Assembly (NCBI GenBank): GCA_036490715.1
Contig: DASXDL010000035.1
Coordinates: forward strand, 38,629 to 102,628
Origin: FEN-1191 sp036490715
Lineage (GTDB): Bacteria > Pseudomonadota > Gammaproteobacteria > Steroidobacterales > Steroidobacteraceae
Length of the DNA stretch: 64,000 nucleotides
Reading direction: 5' to 3'
The translations under genes were made by a program, and so were the position numbers. The notes below the pieces were generated by a model, which saw only the letters and a program-made list of their open reading frames with translations, did no database searches and was not told the DNA's origin. Below, piece after piece: positions 53,169-60,494 of this stretch (position 1 is its first letter; each line of letters opens with the position of its first letter).

Positions 53169-53642
53169 CTAGATTGGCCTTGTACTGTGTATTTCGACCC
53201 CGGTGAACGCTTCAGCCGCGATCTCTGAGGAGCGCAGGCGCGCGGCGTGATCGAAAATCTGACAGGTAATCATCAGCTCGTCGGCGCCGGTCCGTTCGAC
53301 GAAACTGCGTAGGTCCGCGCGTACCATCTCGGGAGTGCCGATTGAGGCACACGACAGCACCTGATCGAGGATCGCCCGCTCCTGCGGCCCCAGGCGCTCG
53401 GTGTCCCCCTCAACGGGCGGTGGCAGCTGCGATGGACGGCCGCTGCGCAGATTCACGAATGCCTGCTGCGTCGAGGTTGCCCGGAATTTCGCCTCCGTCA
53501 GAGAATCGGCGCCGAATGCATTGAAGCCGAGCATGACGTACGGCAAAAGCAGATTGATGAGGCGTTTCCGGTGCGGCTGCAGTGGTTGCGGGCGATCGTG
53601 CGTCCGGCGAGCAGGCGTCTGCGCACACTGCTTTCTTAACAC
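53169..53642 (-). pseudogene. C-terminal fragment of an LLM-class flavin-dependent oxidoreductase
   Basis: The frame gives the C-terminal part of a luciferase-like monooxygenase of the MsnO8 type: PYVMLGFNAFGADSLTEAKF, then ATSTQQAFVNLRSGRPSQLP and ADELMITCQIFDHAARLRS. A full member is about 330-350 residues; only about 140 family-like residues remain, and the flavin-binding N-terminal part is absent. The first 35 residues of the frame are basic and unrelated. The fragment lies just after the DUF4198 gene. It is probably not functional. Confidence 0.75.
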
Positions 53643-53658
53643 CGGATGATGCGGAGGA

Positions 53659-54519
53659 TTACGGCGCAGACTTCGTGGCCGAAGAGTGGGTGTAGCCGAA
53701 ACTTAGGCTCGAAAAGGTCGTCTCGAAATCGGCATCGGACGATGCCGGCGCGATCTGCGTCCAGATGACGTTGAGGAGCCACTTCCCGCCTGGTGGCACG
53801 TAGAAGACCGCTTGCCCCTTCTCGTCCGTTAGGATCGTTTCGATCGGGTTGGCGTCGTGTTCGAGGTCGGTGAGCTTGACGAGCGCGCCGGAGATCGGCC
53901 GCCCGCGATAAAAGACGTGCACAGGGAGCTCTTTCGGCCGCGGCTCGGTGTAGGGGTCGATATCGGGGACGATCTCGAGCGGCAGCCCGAGCGGCCGCGT
54001 CACGGGTGCCTGCCGATACGGCGCGGCCCCGACGTGGATGATCGCCTTCGCCTGCCGGCTGTAGGCTTCCGATCCGTCGGCGTTCGTGCGATGCGTGCGT
54101 TCGCGGTATAGGAGCGCCGGGGTCAGCCCCTCGACCTGCAGATAGTCGTTGAAGCGAATCGCCGGGAGCAGACTGTATGCACGCGCATCGGTCTGAAGGA
54201 CGAGCAGGTAGGTGCCGGGGTCCCGAAAGGCGACTGTCCCGTCATCGCGCGGGCCCCGCAGTTGGAGCGAAGAACGAAGATCGTGCCTGAGGTTGTTTGG
54301 CCCCACCGCCTCAAAGCGCATGATCCGGCCGGCGGGTATAAGCGAGCGCTGCCGATCAGGCCCATGGCCGACCAAGAGAGTCACTGACGTCCCCTCCCCG
54401 GGCGCGATCCATGAATCGCCCAGCTGCACCCAAAAATCATGCGCCTCGACTGCCCGCGTGCCCACGCCAGTCATTGCGAGCGCCGCAAGCGCCATGAGGT
54501 GAGATCGGCGGCAACACAT
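53659..54519 (-). CDS. DUF4198 domain-containing secreted protein
   Basis: A 286-residue exported protein. The signal is LMALAALAMTGVGTRAVEAH. The mature start HDFWVQLGDSWIAPGEGTSV is the typical DUF4198 opening, where the His may bind a metal. A second part, PVHVFYRGRPISGALVKLTD, and a final beta domain (AVFYVPPGGKWLLNVIWTQI) are carboxypeptidase-regulatory-like. Family members sit with nickel or cobalt uptake genes. It is the last gene of the AraC-flanked operon. Its end is partly duplicated at 53020-53088. Confidence 0.85.
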   Translation of the reverse strand: MCCRRSHLMALAALAMTGVGTRAVEAHDFWVQLGDSWIAPGEGTSVTLLVGHGPDRQRSLIPAGRIMRFEAVGPNNLRHDLRSSLQLRGPRDDGTVAFRDPGTYLLVLQTDARAYSLLPAIRFNDYLQVEGLTPALLYRERTHRTNADGSEAYSRQAKAIIHVGAAPYRQAPVTRPLGLPLEIVPDIDPYTEPRPKELPVHVFYRGRPISGALVKLTDLEHDANPIETILTDEKGQAVFYVPPGGKWLLNVIWTQIAPASSDADFETTFSSLSFGYTHSSATKSAP

Positions 54520-54525
54520 TGGTTG

Positions 54526-55011
54526 TCAGTCCATGTGATCCGGAAGATAGCCCGGCGTCACCGGCAGGAACTGCAGTGCCGCCGCGAGCACGGCCACCGC
54601 GATCAGCCAGTTTGCGAGGACCTTGAGGACTACCTCCTGACCTTGCCGGCGCACCCAGGCGGCCGGCCACACACAGAATGCGAGGGGAAGCGCTTCGAGA
54701 AGATTTGACTTCGATGGCACCAGTGCAATTACGGCACCGGTCCAAATGCCCGCGTTGAGCGAGAGTAGGAGCGCCGGCTTGGCTTTGAGCGCCTTGCGGC
54801 GATGCACAATCGCCGCGCTTGCGAGGATGCTCGTCCAGCAGCCCAGAAATACGACATCCGACCAGGTTGCGGGAATAGGCGCATTCGCCATGGCACAGGC
54901 CGTTACGATCACGAGGGCAAGTCCCAGCAGCGCCGCCCCTCCGGCGGCGGATGCCAGACCCAGCCCAATCGCCGCACATAGAATTGCCGGCGGCAGCGCC
55001 CCGCCTCTCAT
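54526..55011 (-). CDS. Small integral membrane protein
   Basis: A 161-residue protein with about four or five hydrophobic helices (ALPPAILCAAIGLGLASAAG; LLGLALVIVTACAMA; LANWLIAVAVLAAALQFLPV). There are no obvious metal-binding or catalytic motifs. ATG at 55011 overlaps the HupE stop (ATGA), so the two are coupled. It lies 6 bases before the DUF4198 gene. A partner role with HupE in metal transport is plausible but is inference from position. Confidence 0.7.
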   Translation of the reverse strand: MRGGALPPAILCAAIGLGLASAAGGAALLGLALVIVTACAMANAPIPATWSDVVFLGCWTSILASAAIVHRRKALKAKPALLLSLNAGIWTGAVIALVPSKSNLLEALPLAFCVWPAAWVRRQGQEVVLKVLANWLIAVAVLAAALQFLPVTPGYLPDHMD

Positions 55012-55640
55012 AGACCGCACGCCAGACACAGATACCAGCCGCCCGCGAGCGCGATGGCGGCGCCAAGGCTGCGTGTGACAAGGATGCCCATCGGGCGTGC
55101 ATTCAGAAGCCCGATGCCGATCCCAAAGACGTGAAGGAGTCCCGTCGCGAGTACGAAACCAACGCTGTAGCCGACCGGATCGGCTGCCGAGGGCAATTCC
55201 ACCCCATGCGCATAGCCATGACAGACTGCAAAGGTCGCGACGATCGCGCAGGCGGACCACGCCGGTAGTTTGATCGCCAGACCATTGCACAGTCCGAGCA
55301 CCAGCACCGACACCGCAATGCCGAGCTCGATCTGCGGCATAGGAAATAAAAACATGCCGAGGATCGCCCCGCCCACCATCATGATGGGGAAAACCACCGG
55401 CAAGGTGTAGATCAGAGGACGACCGAGAAAGGCTCCCCAGATTCCAACCGACACCATCGCAAGCAGATGATCCCAGCCGGTGAAGGGATGGCTGAAACCG
55501 GACTCGAATCCTCCGGGAAGCCCCGTGCCCGTATGGGCGTAGGCCGGCGTCACACTGCCAACCTCGAACGCAATCGTCATTGCAACAGCGAGCGCCAGCC
55601 GACGCGCGGCGCCCCGTCGTGCCGACGCCCGCTCGCGCAT
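55008..55640 (-). CDS. hupE: HupE/UreJ family metal permease
   Basis: A 210-residue membrane protein with an N-terminal signal-like segment (LALAVAMTIAFEVGSVTPAY then AHTG) and about six helices. The family motif is HPFTGWDHLLAMVSVGIWGA, with the later CHGYAHGVELP. Both carry His and Asp residues thought to bind nickel. HupE and UreJ proteins import nickel for hydrogenase or urease; neither enzyme is encoded here. ATG at 55640 comes one base after the TAG of the DUF4331 gene. Coupling to the small membrane protein downstream is by ATGA. Confidence 0.88.
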   Translation of the reverse strand: MRERASARRGAARRLALAVAMTIAFEVGSVTPAYAHTGTGLPGGFESGFSHPFTGWDHLLAMVSVGIWGAFLGRPLIYTLPVVFPIMMVGGAILGMFLFPMPQIELGIAVSVLVLGLCNGLAIKLPAWSACAIVATFAVCHGYAHGVELPSAADPVGYSVGFVLATGLLHVFGIGIGLLNARPMGILVTRSLGAAIALAGGWYLCLACGL

Positions 55641-55641
55641 C

Positions 55642-56880
55642 CTAATGGTTGATCGCCTGGTTATCGGGCGGCACCAGGAACGGAAACTCCGTCGTCGACG
55701 GCTCGTGCTCGTCGCGATCCAGTCCGTCGTCGATGCCCGCGAGGGTTCCCTTGACGAGAAGCGAGCGCCAAATGTTGGACGCATTGTAGGTCGGCGTCCG
55801 CCCACCGCAGTCGTCACGGAGTTCCACGCGCCCGCTGAGACTTGCGAGCTCGACCGCGAACAGCTGCGTGCACGTCGATGAGGCGGTGTTCACCCACAGC
55901 CGATCATCGGTGAGCACGAGTGCAAGCGGCCGGTAGCGCTCCGCCACGGCCCCCTTATCGTCGACGAGGAACTGATTGCCGCAAGCTCCGTCAAGCCCGT
56001 CGTAGAAAGCGAGGCTCTTCTCCATTTCGGCCACGAATCGACCCGAGGTCGCCGGCGTCGCACGATTCCATGCCTCCTTCAGCGTGTCGTCGACGCCATC
56101 GGCATCGGTGAGCCCAAGCAGCGCGTTCTTCGACAAAGGGCGTCCAAGCCGATCGAACCGGCGCGCCGCCGTCTGCGTCGAGCCCCACACCGCGAGCATT
56201 CGCCCGCCGTGATCGACCGCATCGAGATCCACCGAAATCACCAGCGCGGATACGGTCCAGTGCGAAAGGAAGTTCACAGCGGCCCCGCCATCGGTATGCT
56301 GCCACTGGTCGAGAATCTTCTGAGCCGTCGCAAGGTCGAAATTCGGGCACCCGGCCGCATCCCTGGTTGCTCCCTGCTTGAGCGCCTCGAATGCCACCTG
56401 GTACGCAGCACGCGTGCCCTTCACATTATTGAAGAACGGGTCATCGCGAAGTCCCGCAAAGACGCGAAACCGGTGCCTGGCGCCCTGGAGGCCGCTGACC
56501 GCGCTCGCATTGCCACGGGCGCGGTCCAGGTGCCCGAGGCGGCAATCCGCTACTGCCGCCTCCGAGAACCGGCACACAATCTGGGTCGTGGCTGTCGTCT
56601 TCCCGAACTCGGCACCGCTGTCTATATCGAATACGTAACTTAGCTTGTCCGAGAAGCTGTGACCGACGATATCCATGATGAGATTCAAGTGGCGCCCGTC
56701 GGCCGCAGTCCATGCGTAGATGTCCCCGATATTCGCCTGGGGATTGGCGATAACCGCGGGCGTATCGAAGTGATTGGATGCGACAATCGATTCGCTCCAG
56801 AGCCCGCAGAAAAGAGACCCGATAGCCGCGGCGGCGCACTTGCGGCCGAGCCACTGATTGAGCCGCTTGCGGCCCTTCAA
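55642..56880 (-). CDS. DUF4331 domain-containing secreted protein
   Basis: A 412-residue exported protein. The signal-like start is CAAAAIGSLFCGLWSESIVA; the mature part begins SNHFDTPAVIANPQANIGDI then YAWTAADGRHLNLIMDI, a clear DUF4331 pattern. Many Asp and Gly residues and several cysteines (QIVCRFSE, DGACGNQF, SSTCTQLF) suggest a metal-stabilised beta-rich fold. The function of the family is unknown. The stop TAG is one base before HupE, and the start overlaps the upstream hydrolase stop by 4 bases. The whole operon is probably translated in concert. Confidence 0.88.
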   Translation of the reverse strand: MKGRKRLNQWLGRKCAAAAIGSLFCGLWSESIVASNHFDTPAVIANPQANIGDIYAWTAADGRHLNLIMDIVGHSFSDKLSYVFDIDSGAEFGKTTATTQIVCRFSEAAVADCRLGHLDRARGNASAVSGLQGARHRFRVFAGLRDDPFFNNVKGTRAAYQVAFEALKQGATRDAAGCPNFDLATAQKILDQWQHTDGGAAVNFLSHWTVSALVISVDLDAVDHGGRMLAVWGSTQTAARRFDRLGRPLSKNALLGLTDADGVDDTLKEAWNRATPATSGRFVAEMEKSLAFYDGLDGACGNQFLVDDKGAVAERYRPLALVLTDDRLWVNTASSTCTQLFAVELASLSGRVELRDDCGGRTPTYNASNIWRSLLVKGTLAGIDDGLDRDEHEPSTTEFPFLVPPDNQAINH

Positions 56881-57875
56881 TCGACACGCAAGGTGCCGGT
56901 CTGCTTCCAGAGCACGCGCGCCTCCTGTGCGATGACGTTCGGCACTTCTTCGGGGAAAAAGAGCTTTCCCTCGGGTATGCGTAGAATCCCCGTGAGCCGC
57001 GGAAGGATTCGCGCGAGATACTCAACATTGCCCGCTGAGAACATTGTGTCCTTCATGCCCCACACGATGCGTGTCGGCACCTTGCTGGCTGCCAGCGCAG
57101 ACTCGAGCCCTTCAAGGGGATTGGCCTCGAGAGCGACCAGATATCGGTTCACCAGCACCTTGCGCTCCGCAGACGCAACCAGCGGACGAAGGTACTGCTC
57201 GATGGCGGCATCGGTTGGATGCGAGGGATTGCTGTAGCACATGCCCAGCCCCGCGGTCTGCGACCGTGCCTCCGGCTTGTGATTGAGCCACGGCTCGAGA
57301 TAAAGCTCCGGATACAACCCCGCGCGCGCGATCTTGATGGCGGGCAGCAATGCCGCCGGCGGGCTCTGGAGCTCGACGTCGCAGTTTGTAAGCAGCAGCG
57401 TCCGCACACGCTCCGGGTACCGGCTCAAGAAGATCTGTGCTATCGCGCCGCCGCTGCCGTTCCCAATGAGATCGACTCGCTCGATCGCAAGGCTGTCGAG
57501 AAAGGCCATGAGCATGTCGGCTTGCGAACCGGGCGCCAGACTTTGACTCGGAGCCACCTCTGTGTAGCCGAGGCCCATCGCATCGGGAGCGACGCAGCGT
57601 CGATCGCCCGCCAGCTGCTCGATCACCCCACGCCACTGAAAGCTGCTCAAGGGAAATCCGTGCAGAAAAAGCGCCACCGGGCCGCTGCCGCGCTCCACGT
57701 ACGCAATCCGCCCGAAACGCGTGGCGACGAACCGTCGCTCGGAATCGTGGCGGCGCGACCGCGCCTCGTCGCCCGTCGCACCTGTCACCGAGAGCGTCTG
57801 GCCAAGCCCCCGAACTCCGAAGGTGCTCGCCACGAGCGCCCCAACCGACATCACCATCACGTCTCTGCGCTGCAT
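56877..57875 (-). CDS. Alpha/beta-fold hydrolase-like protein, probable pseudoenzyme
   Basis: A 332-residue alpha/beta-fold protein with a possible Tat signal (MQRRDVMVMSVGALVAS). The oxyanion region LFLHGFPLSSFQWRGV and AMGLGYTEV are intact. However, the nucleophile elbow is DLIGNGSGGAIAQ, so the nucleophile position is Gly instead of Ser or Asp, and the His region reads IPEGKLFFPEEVP with no His. It is therefore likely not a normal hydrolase. ATG at 57875 follows a purine-rich site. It opens the operon and overlaps DUF4331 by ATGA. The AraC gene is 77 bases upstream on the same strand. Confidence 0.8.
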   Translation of the reverse strand: MQRRDVMVMSVGALVASTFGVRGLGQTLSVTGATGDEARSRRHDSERRFVATRFGRIAYVERGSGPVALFLHGFPLSSFQWRGVIEQLAGDRRCVAPDAMGLGYTEVAPSQSLAPGSQADMLMAFLDSLAIERVDLIGNGSGGAIAQIFLSRYPERVRTLLLTNCDVELQSPPAALLPAIKIARAGLYPELYLEPWLNHKPEARSQTAGLGMCYSNPSHPTDAAIEQYLRPLVASAERKVLVNRYLVALEANPLEGLESALAASKVPTRIVWGMKDTMFSAGNVEYLARILPRLTGILRIPEGKLFFPEEVPNVIAQEARVLWKQTGTLRVD

Positions 57876-57952
57876 GCCCCGCTCTCCATTGGCGAAGCAA
57901 CAGCAGATCACGAGGCCGCCCGCCGCGCTGTCGAAATCTTTAGGAGAAGTCT

Positions 57953-58780
57953 TTAGCTCAGATGAATCGAGCGGCGAAACTCGGCGGGCGTGCGGCCGTA
58001 GTGCCGGCGGAATGCGGAGGTGAAATGACTGTGGCTCGAGAATCCGAGATCGAGGCTGAGACGCGATAGATCCTCGTAGCGGCCGAGAAGATCGAGCGCT
58101 CGCGCCAGCCGCAGACGCAGCTGATACCTGTACAACGGCAGCCCTTCCACCTGCTGGAACACCTGCGTGAGGTAGACGGGTGACACGCCGATCTCGATTG
58201 CGATATCGCCCAGCGTCCAGCGACGCCCGAGGTCGGACGACAGCACGAGCTTCGCGCGGTCGACAAGCTTGCGGCGTCCGGCGCTCCCGCGCGGCGCGTG
58301 CGAGGTGCGCTCGCCGAGGGCGCGGCGCACGAGCGTCAGCACCAGGCTTTCCGCCTCCAAAGTTTCGGTCCCCTGCGTCTTGAGGCTGTGCCGGATCAGC
58401 GCCACCAAGGCCTGCGTGCGCGCATCGATCCGCAACCGCTCTCGGCGAAACGCCAGTGCGGCAACGTCGCGGAGCTCCGGCGGCGGCGCGAGTTCGCGCA
58501 GCCATGTCTCCCCGATCGCGACCGATAGGCACGCATCGCCGCCCTCCACCGGATGGCTGACGCGGTAACCCTCCGCCTGATTGAAGAACAGAAGCTGATT
58601 CGCCTCGGCCACCGCTTCGCTGCGACCGACGTGACGCACGTAGACGCCGCGATACGGAAATACGAGGCAAGTTGTCTCCGCACACTCCTCCTCACTCCGG
58701 TGGCGACAGGTGCCCGCGCACACGATGTCGCGTACAGCGAGTGCCGGCGTGCCGAGAAGCGGGTGCGTCGAGAGTTCCAT
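57953..58780 (-). CDS. AraC family transcriptional regulator
   Basis: A 275-residue regulator. The N-terminal half has a cupin-like sensor (LVFPYRGVYVRHVG, LLFFNQAEGYRVSHPV) with several cysteines near CAGTCRHRSEEECAETTCLV. The C-terminal AraC module has LGDIAIEIGVSPVYLTQVFQ then GLPLYRYQLRLRLARALDLL and LSLDLGFSSHSHFTSAFRRH. ATG at 58780 is chosen; ATG at 58804 is possible. It lies directly upstream of the operon at 57875-53659 in the same direction, so it probably controls that operon. The clustered cysteines suggest it may sense metal. Confidence 0.88.
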   Translation of the reverse strand: MELSTHPLLGTPALAVRDIVCAGTCRHRSEEECAETTCLVFPYRGVYVRHVGRSEAVAEANQLLFFNQAEGYRVSHPVEGGDACLSVAIGETWLRELAPPPELRDVAALAFRRERLRIDARTQALVALIRHSLKTQGTETLEAESLVLTLVRRALGERTSHAPRGSAGRRKLVDRAKLVLSSDLGRRWTLGDIAIEIGVSPVYLTQVFQQVEGLPLYRYQLRLRLARALDLLGRYEDLSRLSLDLGFSSHSHFTSAFRRHYGRTPAEFRRSIHLS

Positions 58781-58924
58781 TGCGGGTGATCCGGGTGCGT
58801 CCAATTATAGGGCAGATCCCCGGCGCAGCGAATCCCGCCGGCTTGCCCGATCGCTAAAGATCGTGACAGCCGGGTAATCGAGCGGTGTGCTCAACTACCG
58901 TTACGGCTCTACATAAGATGGGCG

Positions 58925-59080
58925 TTAGGTCGGATCGAGCGCAGCGGCCGACTCTTTCGCCTCCTTGAGCCTCTCGGCACATTCGGTGCAGCAGACCTCG
59001 ACCACCTTGCCCCGCAGCTTCACTGTGATCGAATCGGAATCCAGCTTGCAGTCGCAAGCCGCACAAGTCTTCTCGTTCAT
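58925..59080 (-). CDS. Small CxxC metal-binding protein
   Basis: A 51-residue protein starting MNEKTCAACDCKLDSDSITV and ending AKESAAALDPT. The cysteine pattern is CAACDC followed 24 residues later by CCTEC, which is typical of small TRASH- or zinc-ribbon-like folds that bind one metal. GTG or other longer starts are absent in this frame; ATG at 59080 has GGGGTG upstream. The alternative overlapping frame at 58854-59120 shows no such pattern. The role may be metal handling near the HupE operon, but this is inference. Confidence 0.6.
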   Translation of the reverse strand: MNEKTCAACDCKLDSDSITVKLRGKVVEVCCTECAERLKEAKESAAALDPT

Positions 59081-59217
59081 GGACACACCCCGACGTGAAC
59101 GCCACTGCGACCCACAACACTAGAGCACGCGTGAAAAGATCACGCTGTCAGATTGTTTAGCGATTTGCGGCTAGCGCGAGAGGGCACTTCAATCTTTCAA
59201 CCGCGCTTCCATGCCTG

Positions 59218-59411
59218 CTACAAAGCCTTTGGATCTTCTGGGCGTTTTCGGAAGGCGGCTTCTCCGGCGTCCGACACCTTGACCCATTTCGCATCGGGCG
59301 TGGCCTCAGCATCGTAGTTGTCGTACCAGTTCCACCACTTATAGGGTGGGCTCTGGGGATAGCTCTCGGGTGAGTCAGCGTCCCTCGTTCGATCATGGAG
59401 CTCGCGAATTG
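59218..59411 (-). pseudogene. Gene fragment with no start codon
   Basis: A frame open from a TGA near 59412 to a TAG at 59218 gives a distinctive peptide that includes SPPYKWWNWYDNYDAEATPD and AKWVKVSDAGEAAFRKRPED. Its composition looks like real protein and differs from the shadow frame on the same strand. No ATG, GTG or TTG is available in this frame, so it appears to be the remaining C-terminal part of a gene. I do not recognise the family. Confidence 0.4.
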
Positions 59412-59863
59412 GCGATGGCTTTCATTCGATTGATTTGATTGGCCGCCTGCGCGGCCAGCGCGGACTCGTGATAGTGGATGGCGCGCCAGTCTGAATGCGT
59501 TCGTTTAAACAACATCGTGACGCGACCGCTCGGGCGGTACAGTCCATCCGCCGCCTTAAGTTTGACAATCGAATGGAATTCGAAAAAGGCCGCCGCTGCG
59601 TCGCCAAATACATCGATCTTAACGTGGTCGATTTTTTTATCGACCATTTGCTCCAAGTGCTGCGGCAGCGCTTCGAAGTATTGCTCGATTGCGGGCCAGC
59701 CTTGTATTGGTTCCTGCCGCTCCATAGCAACATAGATCAGTGGAACATGCTCGTAGTCCCAGATCGACCCCAGACGTTTGGGATCGAGTTGCAAAAATCC
59801 TTGACGATAGGTCTCGATCAACCCCGCGACTGCAGTTTGTGCGCTTGTTTCCTGCTGTCTCAT
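59393..59863 (-). CDS. NTF2-like (SnoaL_3-type) protein
   Basis: A 156-residue protein with an NTF2-like pattern: VAGLIETYRQGFLQLDPKRL, GWPAIEQYFEALPQHLEQMV, DAAAAFFEFHSIVKLKAADG and GRVTMLFKRTHSDWRAIHYH. It resembles the group of small polyketide-cyclase- or ketosteroid-isomerase-like proteins. ATG at 59863 follows GGGAG by nine bases. There is no signal. The function is unknown; another NTF2-like, exported protein lies next to it. Confidence 0.82.
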   Translation of the reverse strand: MRQQETSAQTAVAGLIETYRQGFLQLDPKRLGSIWDYEHVPLIYVAMERQEPIQGWPAIEQYFEALPQHLEQMVDKKIDHVKIDVFGDAAAAFFEFHSIVKLKAADGLYRPSGRVTMLFKRTHSDWRAIHYHESALAAQAANQINRMKAIANSRAP

Positions 59864-59903
59864 GACATTGAACTCCCGCCACGCGGGCACGCCCGATCAC
59901 CTC

Positions 59904-60383
59904 TTACGTATGTCCCGTATTCGCAGCGGACGGAAACCCGGGCCCGCCGAAATAACACTCGATGGACTCCACCTTTTTGTCTCTCAACCGCAGATACTCG
60001 ACGTTCCGGAAAGACTTGCCATTCTTGGTCTGGCAAAGATATTTCACAAACGCCTCGTCACCGCTCCCGAACACCCGCTCCAGGTCAAACGCCTTGATGA
60101 GAGCACTTTGTGTGTCCCAGCATTGCGTTTTTAAAGTACCCTTACTGATGTGGTCGTCAGGGGCAGCGCTGCTAAAGGTGAAGTTGTCGGTCAGCAGCGC
60201 ATCTACCGAACCCCAATCCTTCTTCTCCCAGCCCGCGTAGTACTCTCGGATGACTCGCTGGTTTGCCGCGCTCAGGCCGGCCCAACCGCGCGCGGCTGCA
60301 ATCGGTGGGAAGGCCGCCTCTCCAGCGAGCACGCATAACCCCGTTCCGAGTAGGATTCGGCGCGACACCGTGAAATTCCTCAT
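59904..60383 (-). CDS. Exported NTF2-like protein
   Basis: A 159-residue protein with a twin-arginine-like signal (RNFTVSRRILLGTGLCVLAG) and an NTF2-like domain: NQRVIREYYAGWEKKDWGSV, LLTDNFTFSSAAPDDHIS and KVESIECYFGG near the end. A pair of cysteines (TQCWDT, YLCQTK) is present. ATG at 60383 follows AAAGGAG well. It should act in the periplasm. It precedes the smaller NTF2-like gene by 40 bases and both may be one operon. Confidence 0.8.
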   Translation of the reverse strand: MRNFTVSRRILLGTGLCVLAGEAAFPPIAAARGWAGLSAANQRVIREYYAGWEKKDWGSVDALLTDNFTFSSAAPDDHISKGTLKTQCWDTQSALIKAFDLERVFGSGDEAFVKYLCQTKNGKSFRNVEYLRLRDKKVESIECYFGGPGFPSAANTGHT

Positions 60384-60494
60384 GACTAGTTCTCCTTTAC
60401 AGTTTCCCCCTCGGAGCATTTTACCGCGATTCGAACAATGTCCAGGGGACCAGAATGGAGGGGACGCAGCCGTATCAATCTGGGCTACGCCTCG

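Noticed and set aside
55008..55640. Hydrogenase or urease accessory locus
   Set aside because: HupE/UreJ proteins suggest it, but no hydrogenase, urease or maturation gene is found in the window.
57876..58685. Long upstream extension of the alpha/beta hydrolase frame
   Set aside because: It overlaps the AraC gene on the same strand in another frame, and the hydrolase has its own signal and ribosome-binding site at 57875.
58854..59120. 88-codon minus-strand frame
   Set aside because: The same DNA in another frame encodes a clean CxxC protein with a ribosome-binding site, so this frame is a shadow.
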